The notes under the pieces are model-generated. The model saw nothing but the letters and a program-made list of their open reading frames with translations. It was not told the origin of the DNA and made no database searches. 64,000 nt of DNA from Balaenoptera acutorostrata. Lineage: Eukaryota; Chordata; Mammalia; Artiodactyla; Balaenopteridae. Below, one piece after another: positions 22,201-35,773 of this stretch. The DNA is taken from the NCBI RefSeq assembly GCF_949987535.1, contig NC_080067.1, positions 28,486,039 to 28,550,038 of the forward strand, in the 5' to 3' direction. Positions within the stretch are counted from its first letter, which is position 1, and every line of letters begins with the position of its first letter. The position numbers and the translations under genes are program-made.

Positions 22201-25200
22201 GTGCGTGTGTGTGTGTGTGTGTGTGTATGGGGCATTCAGTGGGGAATTAAGACAGAGGAAGGGGACCCTAAGAGTGTGGCTACGGTTGCTGCGGACGATG
22301 TTTGGGAAAACGGGTGGAGAAGCAGAACTGAGGCAGAAAATAATGTGATAGAAATGAGTTACCTTTGCTATGTTTTAATTGAAATGTCTAGCAGTTGCAA
22401 AACTCTAGGAGAAAATTACAAATTCATGTTTGCAATTTCAGAGAAAGTTTAGGACTGGAGATAAAAGCTGGGGAACCACAGGATAAAAGCTGGGGAACCA
22501 CATGAGTGCAGACAGATAATTCACTGGATAGAATAAGGACACCAGGGTCCACTGAGATGGGCTGGAGAAATATTGCTGTAACATGCGGCAGTACACTTGC
22601 AGGCCACAAGGTGGCACACTGTGGAGTGCTCAGAAAAATCAGCCCTTCTAGAAGTGCCTGTACTCAGGAGAGCCCTGCTCAGGGTACCTGCAGAAAATGG
22701 TGGGCAGTCAAGCTGGGTTTATCTCAGACTATTTCATATCTTAACCTTAGGTCCTTCCTTCCCACTTTTTTTCTCCTCCCTGGATTTAGATTTTGAAATC
22801 TCAGGCCTGAAATCCTGGTGGGTAGAGCTGACAGGGTGTAGAGACAAGATACAGGGACCCACACTTGCCTCTCCATTTCTTAGATAATACCAGAGTTTCC
22901 CAACTGGCTTCTATAATACCTCAAATATTTTTGTTTGATTTACTCCAATTTGAAAAAATAATACATTTTGTATGACACATTTTGGAGCATACCCCTTCCC
23001 AAAAAAGTCCAAATACTGGCAGATGTGAAAACAGGCAGGTATCAGGGCCCTGAAACTTTAACCGAAAACACTACAGTTCTATGTAATCAATAGAAAAACA
23101 TAATTTTATAAGTGCCAAGAAAGAAAAAGTAGGCTTGTAATGATCTGTGCCAAAATAGGGTTCCTAGCATTTTTAAGTGACCATAATTTTCTTAGATAAC
23201 ATTTTAAAATTATTAGCTTAGAAGCATTCTTACACCTTACACTTTTCTTTAATTCATGGAATCATATTATTCTCTTCCATAAGTTTTCATCTTATTTAAC
23301 TTATTTTAGTCTTAAGTATTTTCCTCTTATTTAATTTTTGTTTTTTTTTCTTCAGAAGAATTTTTCTTATACTCCTCAAGTGTGTGTACAAACTTCAAAC
23401 GAGAAAAACTTACCTGTAGTCACAGGAAAGGTGGTGGTAACAGGTGGTGCTGTAGTTGCCGGCAATTTCTTTGGCCTGAATTTGTAGTGACCGATAAATC
23501 CATCTGCAGTTAAACTTAAGTCTGATAAAAACTGAATGAGAAGTTCATTTCTCTCAGATACAATTGGCCTAAAAGAAAAAAAAAATGTAACTATATATAT
23601 ATTTAAAAATTTAGGTGACGCATCTCTGAAATGTAGAATTTTCTAACTTTCCATCAATTTCTGACGATAGGTTATTCTTTGTTTAAGCTGAAAAGCTGAA
23701 ATACTTAAAAAGATGATGGTCTTAATCTGCTCAGCATTAATGCAAATAGCTAACATCTACTGAACGTTTGCTCAGTTAGGCACGTGCTTTATGAAAACCG
23801 TTGAATTCTGTCTTCACAACAACCCTGTTATTATCCCCTTTTCATGGAATAGGCAAGTGAAGATGGGAGAGTTCAAGTGATTTGCCCAAGGCCCTCGGTT
23901 AGTATGTGGGAGAGTCAGCCTTTGAAAGGACCAGGTGCGTTTAGAGACGCTGGTAGACATTGGGACCAATGTAAACACTGAAGCTGCAGCTGGTTCCTCA
24001 CAAGCGCCGCAGGGTTGGGCCTGACTTGGCAACCACACAGCTTCTTTGAACTAAGACTCTGGGTTCCAGCTGGCCTGGGGAGCTAGTGGTGCTGGCCCTG
24101 GGGAATCAGATAGAGAACTTCGGTGAACAAATTCCCACACCCTGTGAAGACACCACCAAAGGGATCACCTCAGTGGGCTGGTCACCTAGGGATAAGAAAG
24201 CCATGCAGGGTTTAATGGGACTTTCATTTCATTGTTAATGAGAGTTCTTACGCGTGCCTGAAATGGAAACCTTTCTGTTTATAATCTGGGTAGCAAAATG
24301 CTGTGAAGGAGAAAGAGAAAGTGATTACTTTGTTTTGGTGGTCATGAACGACATCATTAAGAATTCTAATTTTAAAGCAATTTTAGGGGCGTGCTGGTAC
24401 TAAAGGTTTAGTGGCGATAATAACTGAGGCTCAGAAGCTCTGTTAAATCTTAGGGGATAACTATATTATACAAGACGGTAGTTTCATTTAATCTTGCTAT
24501 TGTTATTTAAACAATGGTTTAAAAATGCTGTTTGGCTAATTCTATTTTAAAACTATTTAATTCAGAAGTGGAAAATTTATTTAATTGAGTTAATTGGTGG
24601 TTTGACTAAACTCCTTTTTTTGAGGCGTCTTCTCAGCTGAATCACTTCTTAGCCCTCACGGACAGTAAGTAATGAGGCAACCTATCAGCTATTTTGAGTG
24701 GAGTGGGTGGAGGGGAGGGTAGATCTGGACTTGACCCAACCAGTTAGAAAAACTGCAGGATCTTTTCTGTCCTGAAGGTTATTGCCTTCTTAGCCAAGGG
24801 CTGAGACAAACCTAAGAGCAAGCTCTGTGACCCACATTTAGAGTTCCAGTCACAGAAGTGACCAAGGTCATTTAAATAATGCTTCTGAGAATCAAGCCTG
24901 GAACAGAAATATTTTATCTTGCTTTTGAAAACACATTCCATTGAATAAATACAGTGTGCAGGAAACACAGTTTTCAACTACAAGTACGAATAAGACACGT
25001 TAATCTTGTTTAGATGATAAAATTACAAAAAGCACTTCTTATAAGCAGCAAAGAAAACCTTAAGATCCAACCAGGTCAGCCTTCTAGGCATGATGTTATA
25101 ATCATAGTGATCATTCACTGCCTTTTCTATGAACTCATCTTGGAAGCACGATATTGGAAGCTGAATTTTCTCAAGGAAGAGTATTTTAGTAACAAAGGTA

Positions 25201-28200
25201 TCTTTAGTTATGCTGCTACTGAGCTTTAGTATGAATGTGACAGAGTCACAGTGCCGTGAATATACTGAGGGCAGAGTGTTGCATCTGCAAATTAATGTTA
25301 CAAATCGCTAGGAAGGCAAGGGGGCATCTCACGTGGACCCACTCCCCACGGGCAAATCCCAGGAATGGACTGAGGATGCTGACCGGTGTCTTATAGAGCC
25401 GGCTATGTGAGCGGTCTCTGCTTTGCCATCCACAGCCTTCCTCTTCTTCAATCACTACAGCCAACCAGCCACCAAGTCCTGCCAATTTTGCCTCCTAAAT
25501 ATTCCTTGATCCACCTCCTCTTCATCTCTACCACCTCAGCTTTACCGGGACCACTGCTACAGCCTCCTTGCCAGCTCCCTGCTCCTCTTGTCTAGGGCGG
25601 GCGTTCTAGAAGCACCGGTCCTGTCACTTCCCCTAACTGCACTTCGAGAGCTCCCATGTCTGCAGGATGTGGAACCCAACTCCACTCTCCGCCTCCTCGC
25701 TCTCTGTGCACCCACGCAAGGTTCAGGCTCCAGAAGAGCATATATCTCCCCTGTGGATCTTCAATAACGGAGTCCCCTCTGCTTGGAATGAGTCTGTCCT
25801 AAGTTCTGCCTCTAACTCTCTCTCTTGCTTCAAGACTCAGCTTCAAGAGGCATAATCTCTTTTCCCAAACCTCCCCTGACCTCCCGCCACTTGTCCCGAC
25901 TGGACCAAAGGACTCCTTGTCAGAAATCCACCAGGACATTCCGTTGCCAATTTACCTATCTGCCTTGTTTTGGTCCTTCCCACTACTTACCTCTGTATCT
26001 TTTATTTTATCTTTGTGTTCCAGGTCCCTAACATTGTGTCTACCACACGGCTGGGGTATATATAGTAAATGTTTCTGAACTGAATCCAATGGTATCGATA
26101 CTGATTTGAACCAGGCACAGGGACGCTGAAGTGATGTCCCCATTGCCCCCACCCACCCTGAGTTTTGTGCTTCTCCTTTCCTTTTGTCTACAGATTTACT
26201 CATACATATGCATCATGAAACCATATATTCTATAGGTTTGCAGTTTTTTAAACTTGATATAAATGAAAGAGTATAGTGTGTCTTTTTCTGTTATTTTTTT
26301 CACCCTCAACATTATAACTGTGAGATTCATCCACTGTGCTCGGGGCTGTATAGTGTGAACTATAACAGAATCGAACTATTCTCTTGTTGATAAACATGGT
26401 GCTGTTTTCTCTCCCCCCAGTACAAATAATGTTAATGAGAACATTCTTGTATATGTCTTGTGATGCACAGGGACAAAACTGTCCATGAGGAGAGTAGGGT
26501 ATATGCTCTATACCAGGTCAGAGGATACAAGCTCATTTTCAAATTTAAAAAAAAAATTATTTATTTATTTTTGGCTGCATTGGGTCTTCGTTGCTGCGTG
26601 CGGGCTTTCTCTAGTTGTGTCCAGTGGGGGCTACTCTTTGCTGCGGTGCACGGGTTTCTCACTCCGGTGGCTTCTCTTGTTGCGGAGCATGGGCTCTAGG
26701 CGCGCGGGCTTCAGCAGTTGTGGCTCACGGGCTCAGTAGTTGTGGCGCACGGCCTTAGCAGTTGTGGCATACGGCCTTAGCTGCTTCGCGGCATGTGGGA
26801 TCTTCCTGGACCAAGGCTCAAACCCGTGTCCCCTGCATTGGCAGGCAGATTCTTAACCACTGAGCCACTAGGGAAGTCTTTATTTTCAATTTTATTAGAT
26901 ATTGCCAAACTGATTTCCAAAGTGATCGTACCAATTTACATTCTTGTCAAAGATTTATTCACTGTGCAGCTTTCTTCTTTGGGGAATGCCTTTCCATGTC
27001 TTTTGCCCATTTTTTCTGAGTTGTTATCTTTTCCTTAATAATTTTTAAGGATTTCTTGATATGTTTTGGAACCTAGACCTAGGTCTTTGTCAAATATATC
27101 AAATATTTTACAAATATCTGTTTCCGTTTTGTGCCTTCTCTTTTCTCTCTCTTTAAGGTGTATTTTTTTTTTTTTTCTTTTTTTTTTTATTTTTTTATAG
27201 CTACTTTATTTATTTATTTATTTTTATTTTTGGCTGTGTTGGGTCTTCGGTTCGTGCGAGGGCTTTCTCTAGTTGCGGCAAGTGGGGGCCACTCTTCATC
27301 GCGGTGCGGGGACCGCTCTTCATCGCGGTGCGCGGGCCTTTCACTATCGCGGCCCCTCCCGTTGCGGGGCACAGGCTCCAGACGCGCAGGCTCAGTAGTT
27401 GTGGCTCACGGACCCAGCTGCTCCGTGGCATGTGGGATCTTCCCAGACCAGGGCTCGAACCCGTGTCCCCCGCATTAGCAGGCAGATTCTCAACCACTGC
27501 GCCACCAGGGAAGCCCCTTTAAGGTGTATTTTGATGAGCAGAAATTCTCATTTCAGTTCCCAATCCATCTGTAATTGACGTTTGTGTGATATTAGATATG
27601 AATACAATTCACTTTTCCCATAGAAGCAAAAGTTGTCCCTGCCTCATACTTCAACAGGGTCATCCTTTACCTGCTGATCTGTGCGTCTCTGGGATATGTC
27701 TAATCTGCAGAGACATGTGGAGATGTTTCTGGCCTCTCTGTGGTGTTTTCATTAGTCAATTTTTCTACCTCTCTGTTAAAACCACACTGTCTTAATTACA
27801 ACAGCTTTCTGACCTGGCTCCACTATGGTTGGTCAAATCCTCCTGCCGGTTTCTTCTCCTTCAAAACTGTCTTAGTTTTGTCCCCTCCCCTAGCAAAGCC
27901 ATGTACATTTTACAGCTGGACTGTCAGGTTTAATGGAAAGCCAATCTTTAAAATTTTTAAATAATACTGATTTTTCCTATTCATGAGAATAGCACATAGC
28001 TCCATTTATTTAGGTCTTATTAAAATATCTTTTAGTAACGTTTTATAATTTTCTCTATTAAGGCCTTGTACATGATTTGTTAGATTGATTCTTGAGGTTA
28101 TTTTTTTTGTTATTGCTATTAAGATACCTTTTTAAAAATACAAACTTTTTTATTCAAGCTATTTAAGATAGTCTTATATAAGTTAACGTTTTCAACTAAT

Positions 28201-31200
28201 AAAAACATAAGTTTACAAGTCACACTTTAATTTGGTAATATATAAAATTAAATTAATAGATTTTTCTAAATTCAAACCAACCTTGAACTCCTGGTCATAA
28301 AGTATTTTTTGATTGTTAGATTTGGCTTGCTAATATTTTTTCTTTTAGGATTTATTTTTCATCACATTCATAAGTGACATTGGTCTTCAGTATTCTTTTC
28401 TTTGTCCTTATCTTGTTTTGGTGTCACTTTATACTAGCCTTGTAAAATTTGTTGTGGAACAATCCCTATTTCTCTCTGGAAGAATCTGTGCAGTGTTGGA
28501 ATTATCTGTTCCTCAAATGTTGGTTAGAACCCATGGAGAAAACCAACCGGGGCCTGTTTTTTTCCCCCCTTGATAGGAAGACTTTTCAACTACAGATCAA
28601 ATTTCTTTAATCATTATTCTGGCTTTTTCTTTTGCCTGCGTCCATTTTGCTTAAAAAAAAAAAAAAAGGAAAAGTATTCTCTCCAATGGTTGAATGCAAT
28701 GTTCTCTATCCATTAGACCAAGCCTGTTGCCTTCAAATCGTCTACATCCTAATTTCCCATATTGAAAGAGATGTGTTAAAAATCTCCTACTGTAACAGTG
28801 GACTTTGTAGATTTTTCTTTTAATTTTTATTATTTTTCTGAATTAGATATTTTGATGTGCATACAAGTTTATAATTATTATACTTTCCTGATAAACTGCA
28901 CCTTTTATCATTACATAGGAACTATTCAGAACGGCTTTCTGCCTAAAATTCTTTTCCCTGTTATCAATAAAGCTATGCCAGTTTTCTTTCAGTTAGCATT
29001 TGCTTACAATAGATCTTTCTATCCTTTCATTCTCGAATACTCTGTGTTCTTATTTTTTGGAGATGTGTCTTATAAATAGCATATAACTGGATTTTACTTT
29101 GTTATCCAGCCTGACACTCTTTGTCTTTTCATCAATGATTTGATCCATTTGCATTTATATTGATTACAGGTACGTCTAGATATATTTCCATGGTCTCCTT
29201 TGGTGCTTTTTTAAAAAAAAAATCTTTATTTATTTATTTTTGGCCGTGTTGGGTCTTTGTTGCTGCTCGCAGGCTTTCTCTAGTTGTGGCGAGCAGGGGC
29301 TACTCTTTGTTGCAGTGTGCGGGCTTCTCATTGCAGTGGCTTCTCTTGTTGTGGAGCATGGGCTCTAGGCACGCGGGCTTCAGTAGTTGTGGCACGCAGG
29401 CTCAGTAGTTGCAGCACGTGGGCCCTAGAGTGCACAGGCTTCAGTAGTTGTGGTGTGTGGGCTCAACAGTTGTGACATGCAGGCTCAGTAGCTGTGGCTT
29501 GCGGGCTCTAGAGCTCAGGCTCAGTAGTTGTGGCGCACGGGCTTAGCTGCTTTGCGGCCTGTGGGACCTTCCCCAACCAGTGATCGAACCCGTGTCCCCT
29601 GCATTGGCAGGCGGATTCTTAACCACTGCGCCACGAGGGAAGTCCGCCTTTCGTGCTTTTTATTTGTCCTGTCTTTTAAAATGTTTCTCTTTTTCTCTTT
29701 TGTTGCTTTCTTTGGATTGAACTTTTTCTCATTGCATGTTTTCCCTCCACTGTTTTGGAAGTTAAAGACTCTATTTCTACTTTTTTTAGAGGTTGCCTCA
29801 ATTTAACATCCATATTTACTCTGGCATATTATAAAGTTTCACAATATCTCCACCCTATTCTCAAACAATACAAGGACCTGAAAATCCTTCAACTCTACAA
29901 CTAGTATCTTTGCTCAGTGTTTCTTCCTGCAGCTCTGTCCTTTATTCCGTGATCATCATCTTTCTGCCTGAAGTAAAGTCATAATGAAGTTTCTTTAGTT
30001 AGGGTTTGTTGGTAGTAAACTGTCTCGGCTCTTATTTAACTGAAAATGTCTTTATTTCACCCACATTCACAGAAGAGAGGTTTTTCTGGGTAAATAATTC
30101 AAGATTGACAGTAATTTTGTCTCAACACTTTGAAGATATTCTAAGATCTTCTAACTTCCACTGTTGCTATTGAGAAGTCAGTTGTTAGGCTCTTTCCTTT
30201 GTGATAATCTATCTTTTCTTTCTGGATGTTTTTAACATCTTTAAAGTACCTTGCTTTAACTCAAATGTGTCTATGGAAAATCATAGAAATGCATGTAAGA
30301 TCAAGTGATGCAGATATTCTAATTATGTTGAAGCAACAGAATAAGAAAGGCTATTTAAATTGGCACAGTGGTGACTTTGCCGGCAAGCTGTAGTAATGTC
30401 ATTGCCACTTTTCCTAGTATTGTATGTGACGGTGTGAAATATCTTGCACCAAAACAGTCATGTGTTGCACCAAAATACAGCACAGAGGAGTTAAGTAACT
30501 TGTCCAATGTCATGCATCTAGTAAGTGGCAGAGCTCTTAGCGCCATAAATATTTGCTGATAAATACACAGTACCTTTCAGGCTCACTCAGCAAGAATTTG
30601 AGCAACAATGCGAGGCGGCGTAAAGCCCCCAAAGTCCAGGGCAGGTAAGATCACCTGGATCTGTCATAAGCTTCCAGGTTTCCTCGTCTGGATTGCCAAT
30701 AATCAGCCCCCTAGTTTTTGCTCAGAATTTTCCTCATTCCACTCTGATGCTTCAGCTCCCCCTTGCAGGGCAGTGAGGTATCCAGGTCAGCTCTCTGGCT
30801 CAGCATCTGCCCCAGGGATATCACCAACTCTACTTCGGTTTATCTGTTTGGCTGCCGAGCCCTCTCTACACTCTTGCTAATGCTGCCTCGCTCTCTGGGT
30901 TGGCTACTCTTTGTGTTGACGATGTATGGGACTCCACTGCCATGGAACCCAAGAATCTGAGAACAAAACAACACCACAAAATCTTCCAGAAAATACAACA
31001 TAATTGGGCAATTTAATAAGAAACAAGTTTAGAGCCCCTAAAATATTAATGAAATAAAGCAGGTGCTACTCACGCAGGGGGGCTGTCGCCACAATACTTC
31101 CCAATTCTTTCAGCGTCGTTGATCTCCCCACCGTTAAACACGGCCACATAATCGTACCGGCAGTAGTTATCACGCTCAACATCAAACTTCTCAAACTTTA

Positions 31201-34200
31201 ATTCTATAAGCTTTAGTGAAAGCACAACATTAGAAGTGTCAGAGGAGCAGTGCGGAACAACCTCAAACAGAATTCTTCCTCTCCCCAGATGTGTAGGGTA
31301 CCACGATTTTCCTTCTTAAAAAAATGTATTCACCGTGTTTGAATTTTTTCTTAGTGTTTACATACTTATTAGTTATCAAAATTGTGGTATTCTTTTGCTT
31401 TCATTTTTAATAATTCCAAAAGACCATCTCAAGCCCAAATCAATCCTAATTAGGATCTTAAACATGGGAACTCTGTTCACTTACAGCTAAGAAAGTATAA
31501 AAACACGATATAACCCCAGAAACCTATGTTAAGACTTAAATTGGGCTTGTGTTGGAGTGGGAAGCAGGGCTATACACCAACTTCATTCTTCTCTAGAGGA
31601 AAACTAATAGAAATAAAAATATTATCTACAATGTCCCCTATAGTAGCATGTGTTGGGGTGCGTGAGATGGGTGGACACAACAGTTCCCCTTTCAAGAAAA
31701 GGAGACTCACATTCCCACCACATGTAAAGAAGTCAAATTCTTTAGGACCAGAGGTTCAGGGAAGAGGGAACTGACTATGATGTCTTCTGGAAGTATGTTT
31801 GAAAACTGTGCCTGCCAAACACAGTCTACTTGGTGATCTGGTTGATTTTTGAAGAGGGTGCATAGAAGCATGGATACACAAAGTCAGTGTTAGATTTCTG
31901 AATTATTTCTTTATTTTTTTTTGCACTGGTACCAGTAATAGTGTCCTAAATTATTCGAATCAATAAGAAGTTTTGATGTAAGAGCAATCATTCCCCTCAT
32001 AAGCAGATTTTTCAAGACTCCCTCCAACGTGTAAATCAGAGGAAGTCTCACTGGGTTCATAAATACCCATGGCACCCAGAGAGCTGGTCCCCACTCCTGC
32101 TGGATGGCAGGTGGGCAGGCAACCCTCCTTGCTGCTTATGGAATATAATAGGCATTAACTCCTGTTAGGACAGGCACGCTGTTACTAGTTGTTAGCTAGC
32201 AAAGATTTAGACACAGTAATGTGGGTGAAGGTGATAACAGCAATGGTACCACAGAGAGACACAAAGGTAAAGTGTGGCTTTGAACATCATTGCCACTTAT
32301 CTACATATTTATCCACCTTTAAAAAGTCAGCACCAGTGATGGGTGAATAATTGCTTATTCGTACTTAACACTGCTTTAAGTTATATTAAAATATTTCCTC
32401 TTTGGGTCCTGTAACTCCTTACCAGTTAGTAATAAAATGTGCTCTAGGTTACTAAAAAATTGGCTGAACTTTTTCTACTTAGAAATTAGTCACAGAACTT
32501 TTGAAGAGAAAATAAAAATAAGTAAATAAATAGGAGGGTAAAGGGGAAAGCTATGATTTTTTAAAAAGTAAGTCTTTAATAGAAGAAAATGCCCGTAGAT
32601 TTACATAGAAATTACTTAGGACTTAACTTTCTCATATTATTTTTCTCATTTGGACACTTTCCAGTGATTTCAGACACTACAACCATGATTAAAAACTCAG
32701 CTGGCTGAAGCCAAAAGTCATATAAATAAGATAAAACCCAAATTTAAATTTAAATAATCCAAGAGAAAAACAATAGAAAAAAGATGCTAAATTGTAATTG
32801 TGAGTATAATTAAATTCAAATTATTTAATCTAACATATTTACAAATGACACAGAGAGAAAAATGATCAATACAATCTCAAGAATTACATAATGGCTTAAA
32901 TGTTTGAGAAATTTAATTTTTTAATGTTATTTTAAACTATAAAATGTTTAATAGATCTATAGAATCTTTCATTATCAAATAAATGAACATATTTTTCATC
33001 TTAAAAATAAAACTGAGTTTTGGGATTATGATCAAAGTGTGTGAAGTGTGTGTGTGTGTGTGTGTGTGTGTACTCAAATCACTAACTTGCAGGGTATATT
33101 TACCTGAATAATTTTCCACTAAAGAAATGAATATATGTCAAATAATATTTGTGTAAGCAATACAAAAGATCAATTTAGAAAAGTTGTTTTAACAGTATTA
33201 TAATGCTCACCATACAGTGTTTTGATTAAAGTCTATAATGTTTGTAATAACAACAATTTTTTAAAAGTTATTTTCAGAATTCCACAACGTAAGCTTGGTC
33301 TATTCTCATGCTAAGTTCTACCCTGCAATTAATATCTGAAAGTGGTCCCCAAAAAAGGTAAAAATTCATATAACCACATACTAATAAACAATGGAAAACT
33401 AGAGCTTCTCTGTTGATTGTTTTAGAGCAATGAATAAAGTTATTTGTGGGGAACCTACACAAATTTTATTTTAAACAACACCCAAAAAAAAAAACAACCA
33501 CACACCACCAGTTTTCTCATCAGACACCTTGTTCTTAGAAAAGATGATGTGGTATGCTTGCATTGGCTTTGTTAAAGTGAAGCATTCAGGCTGTTTCTGA
33601 TTTGGTGACTAAGAGGGCCATTATCAGGACATAATGCTCTGTGAGCAAATAGTAACCTGAAGTGTACATGTACTTGGGGATTTGTTATGCTCCCATGGTT
33701 AGTCACTGATGCTTATAACCCCATGCTTAACAACATCTTCCACAGGGTTAAACAATCTCATGTGGAATTTGCAGACCATTTGTATTTCAAAACCTGTTTT
33801 GAAAATTACAATTCTATAATAGGAAATTAAATCCATGACTTTGCAAGTCAAATGGCACAAAGGCAAATTTAACCTCGGCCTTTGCATGAAGAAATACTGT
33901 GTCCAGGGGGTCTTCCTCACCCTGTATCTTTAACAATTCACACTAACTCACACATGCATACTTTCTTCATGTTTTCAGGGAATCTCACCTGATTCTTTGG
34001 GGCTACAATGTGCCACACACAAGTGACTCCTGCAGGGTAATCACGGTCTGGCCAGTTGGGGGTTTTAAAAGAGCCGGAAGGTCTTTCAAGGAGTCCTCCA
34101 CAATACTGATCCCCTGAAGTTATTAAAAATGAAACAAGAAAATCCAAGTTTATGGCAATGCAACCATGGGGAAATTAGGAATTTGGAATATTGATAGTAT

Positions 34201-34275
34201 AATAAAGACAATGGCAGATGCTTTTAAATTTTCTCTTAAAAAAATGATTAGTCTCCTCTAAACCCACCCCGCTCC

Positions 34276-34319
<44 letters not shown>

Positions 34320-35742
34320 GACACACACACAATGATCTCTAGGTTACCTGACATATCATATTAGCATAAGAGAGAGAAGAAGTGAAATCAGGGCCATAGC
34401 TTCTTTTCTTTTTCCCATTATTTTGGATGAGACAAAACATTTGGGCATGCACTCATTCAGAAATCATGCAGGCTCATTAGAACTCTCAAGGCAGGGGTAT
34501 TATTTACTAATAATATTTTTGTCCATGTCCACGGACAAAATCTGAATTAGCTGTTATAGACGACTCTCATTCCTAGAAAACTTTTTATACTATACATCTT
34601 TCACCATTTTTAAGAATAATTTTGTTTGTAAAAACAATACATGTTTATAAATTTTCAGCAATACAGAAAAGCATTAAAGAAGGTGGGAGTGATCTCTAGA
34701 TTGGGCCTGTGTTGGGCAAGCTCCCTCTTGGTCTGAGAAAGTGACTGCTCCAGAAAAGCCTCCTGGACTAACAGGTGTAGGTGTCACAGGGGGGCCGCTC
34801 CGTCCCGCGCAGCTGACCATGACCCTGGACTTGCTGCCAGGCATGGGCAGTTCTGCTCTGAATGAACTCAGAACAGAACCAAGAAGGCTCTGTCCCAGGG
34901 GCCTCAGGAAGGGGTGTCACCGGGTGTTGCCGGGACCTGCTGGAGGTGCCCTCACGCCAGACAGCACGGGCCCTGTGCTTCTTCAGCCAGTGTCCCTCTG
35001 CTGCCCTCTGTCCCCAAACCCACGGCTCCTCCCTCACCTGCACACTGAGATGGCCTTGTGTGGGGATGACACCATCCCCCTACCTTTTCCTCTATCCCTC
35101 CCACCCCAGACCCATAACCTCAGGTAGAGCTCAGACTCAGCAGTGCTGGAGGCTCTCCCTTTATGCACAAGTCTCATTATTTCACTAGGAGCTTCTAGAA
35201 GTTTCACCACAGCTAAACTCAGCAGCATTTCTGATGGTTAGGATATTAAGATGGAGGTTTAGTTTCACACTTGGTCTTCAAGAGAAAATTCTGCAGTGCT
35301 AGATTCCTGCCCTGTGCCGATATTAGCCTCACTTCTCTGGGACTGAACTGGGTTTCCCAAATACGCCTAGACTCCTAGTAAAGCTGTTTCTTCATTGGTG
35401 GGGGAAAAAAAAATTAAAATTAAATTCGGGGTAGGATTACCTCAAATCCCACTAACTACAATGAACATGTGACAAACATCGTTTCAGACCAATCTCTATG
35501 CGTATGTGTTGGGTTGGCCAAAAAGTTCGTTTGGGTTTTTCCTGTTAACATCTTATGGAAAAACCTGAATGAACTTTTTGGTCAACCCAACACAAAAAGG
35601 TTCACAGAAGTAATTTTAGAAAGACATTTTAATACAAGTTTTACATTTAATTTTACTTGGACTTAACTAACAAAGAAACACTGAAAGGAATTAATATACT
35701 TTAATAAAAATATTTCTGTAACACAGAAGCTAATCATTCTAT

Positions 35743-35773
<31 letters not shown>

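Larger units (their letters stand above)
18046..23413 (-). other. PCOLCE2 intron 6
   Basis: This 5368-bp intron contains MER20 split by a CHR-2 SINE, a C-rich L2 block, a small poly(T)-led retroinsertion, a hAT-Charlie remnant and a GT microsatellite, listed separately. The long open frames in the pyrimidine-rich 19750-21200 part come from low stop-codon density and not from a gene. 22230-23400 is anonymous except for the 22-bp tandem duplication. Confidence 0.85.
26230..30250 (-). repeat. Old antisense LINE-1 (L1M/L1ME-like), interrupted by three SINEs
   Basis: The lower part reads as complement of an old L1 3' region (gagattcatccactgtgctc; attgccaaactgatttccaa). 28260-28620 and 28780-29190 match ORF2 complement, and 30000-30240 the 5' region. 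SINEs inserted at 26546, 27167 and 29212. Boundaries are approximate. Confidence 0.7.
23569..31073 (-). other. PCOLCE2 intron 5
   Basis: This 7505-bp intron is the longest fully contained one. It carries MIR and L2 pieces and an antisense old L1 (26230-30250) into which three CHR-2 SINEs inserted. 24100-25380 and 30550-31070 show nothing beyond anonymous intron sequence. Confidence 0.85.

Noticed and set aside
27152..27532. 24-bp repeat as an independent minisatellite
   Set aside because: It is inside the SINE and shared by another SINE copy 29 kb away, so it belongs to the element.
34741..35127. 128-codon frame in GC-richer intron 3 patch
   Set aside because: Shadow frames on both strands, no domain, no splice signals that would link it to PCOLCE2.
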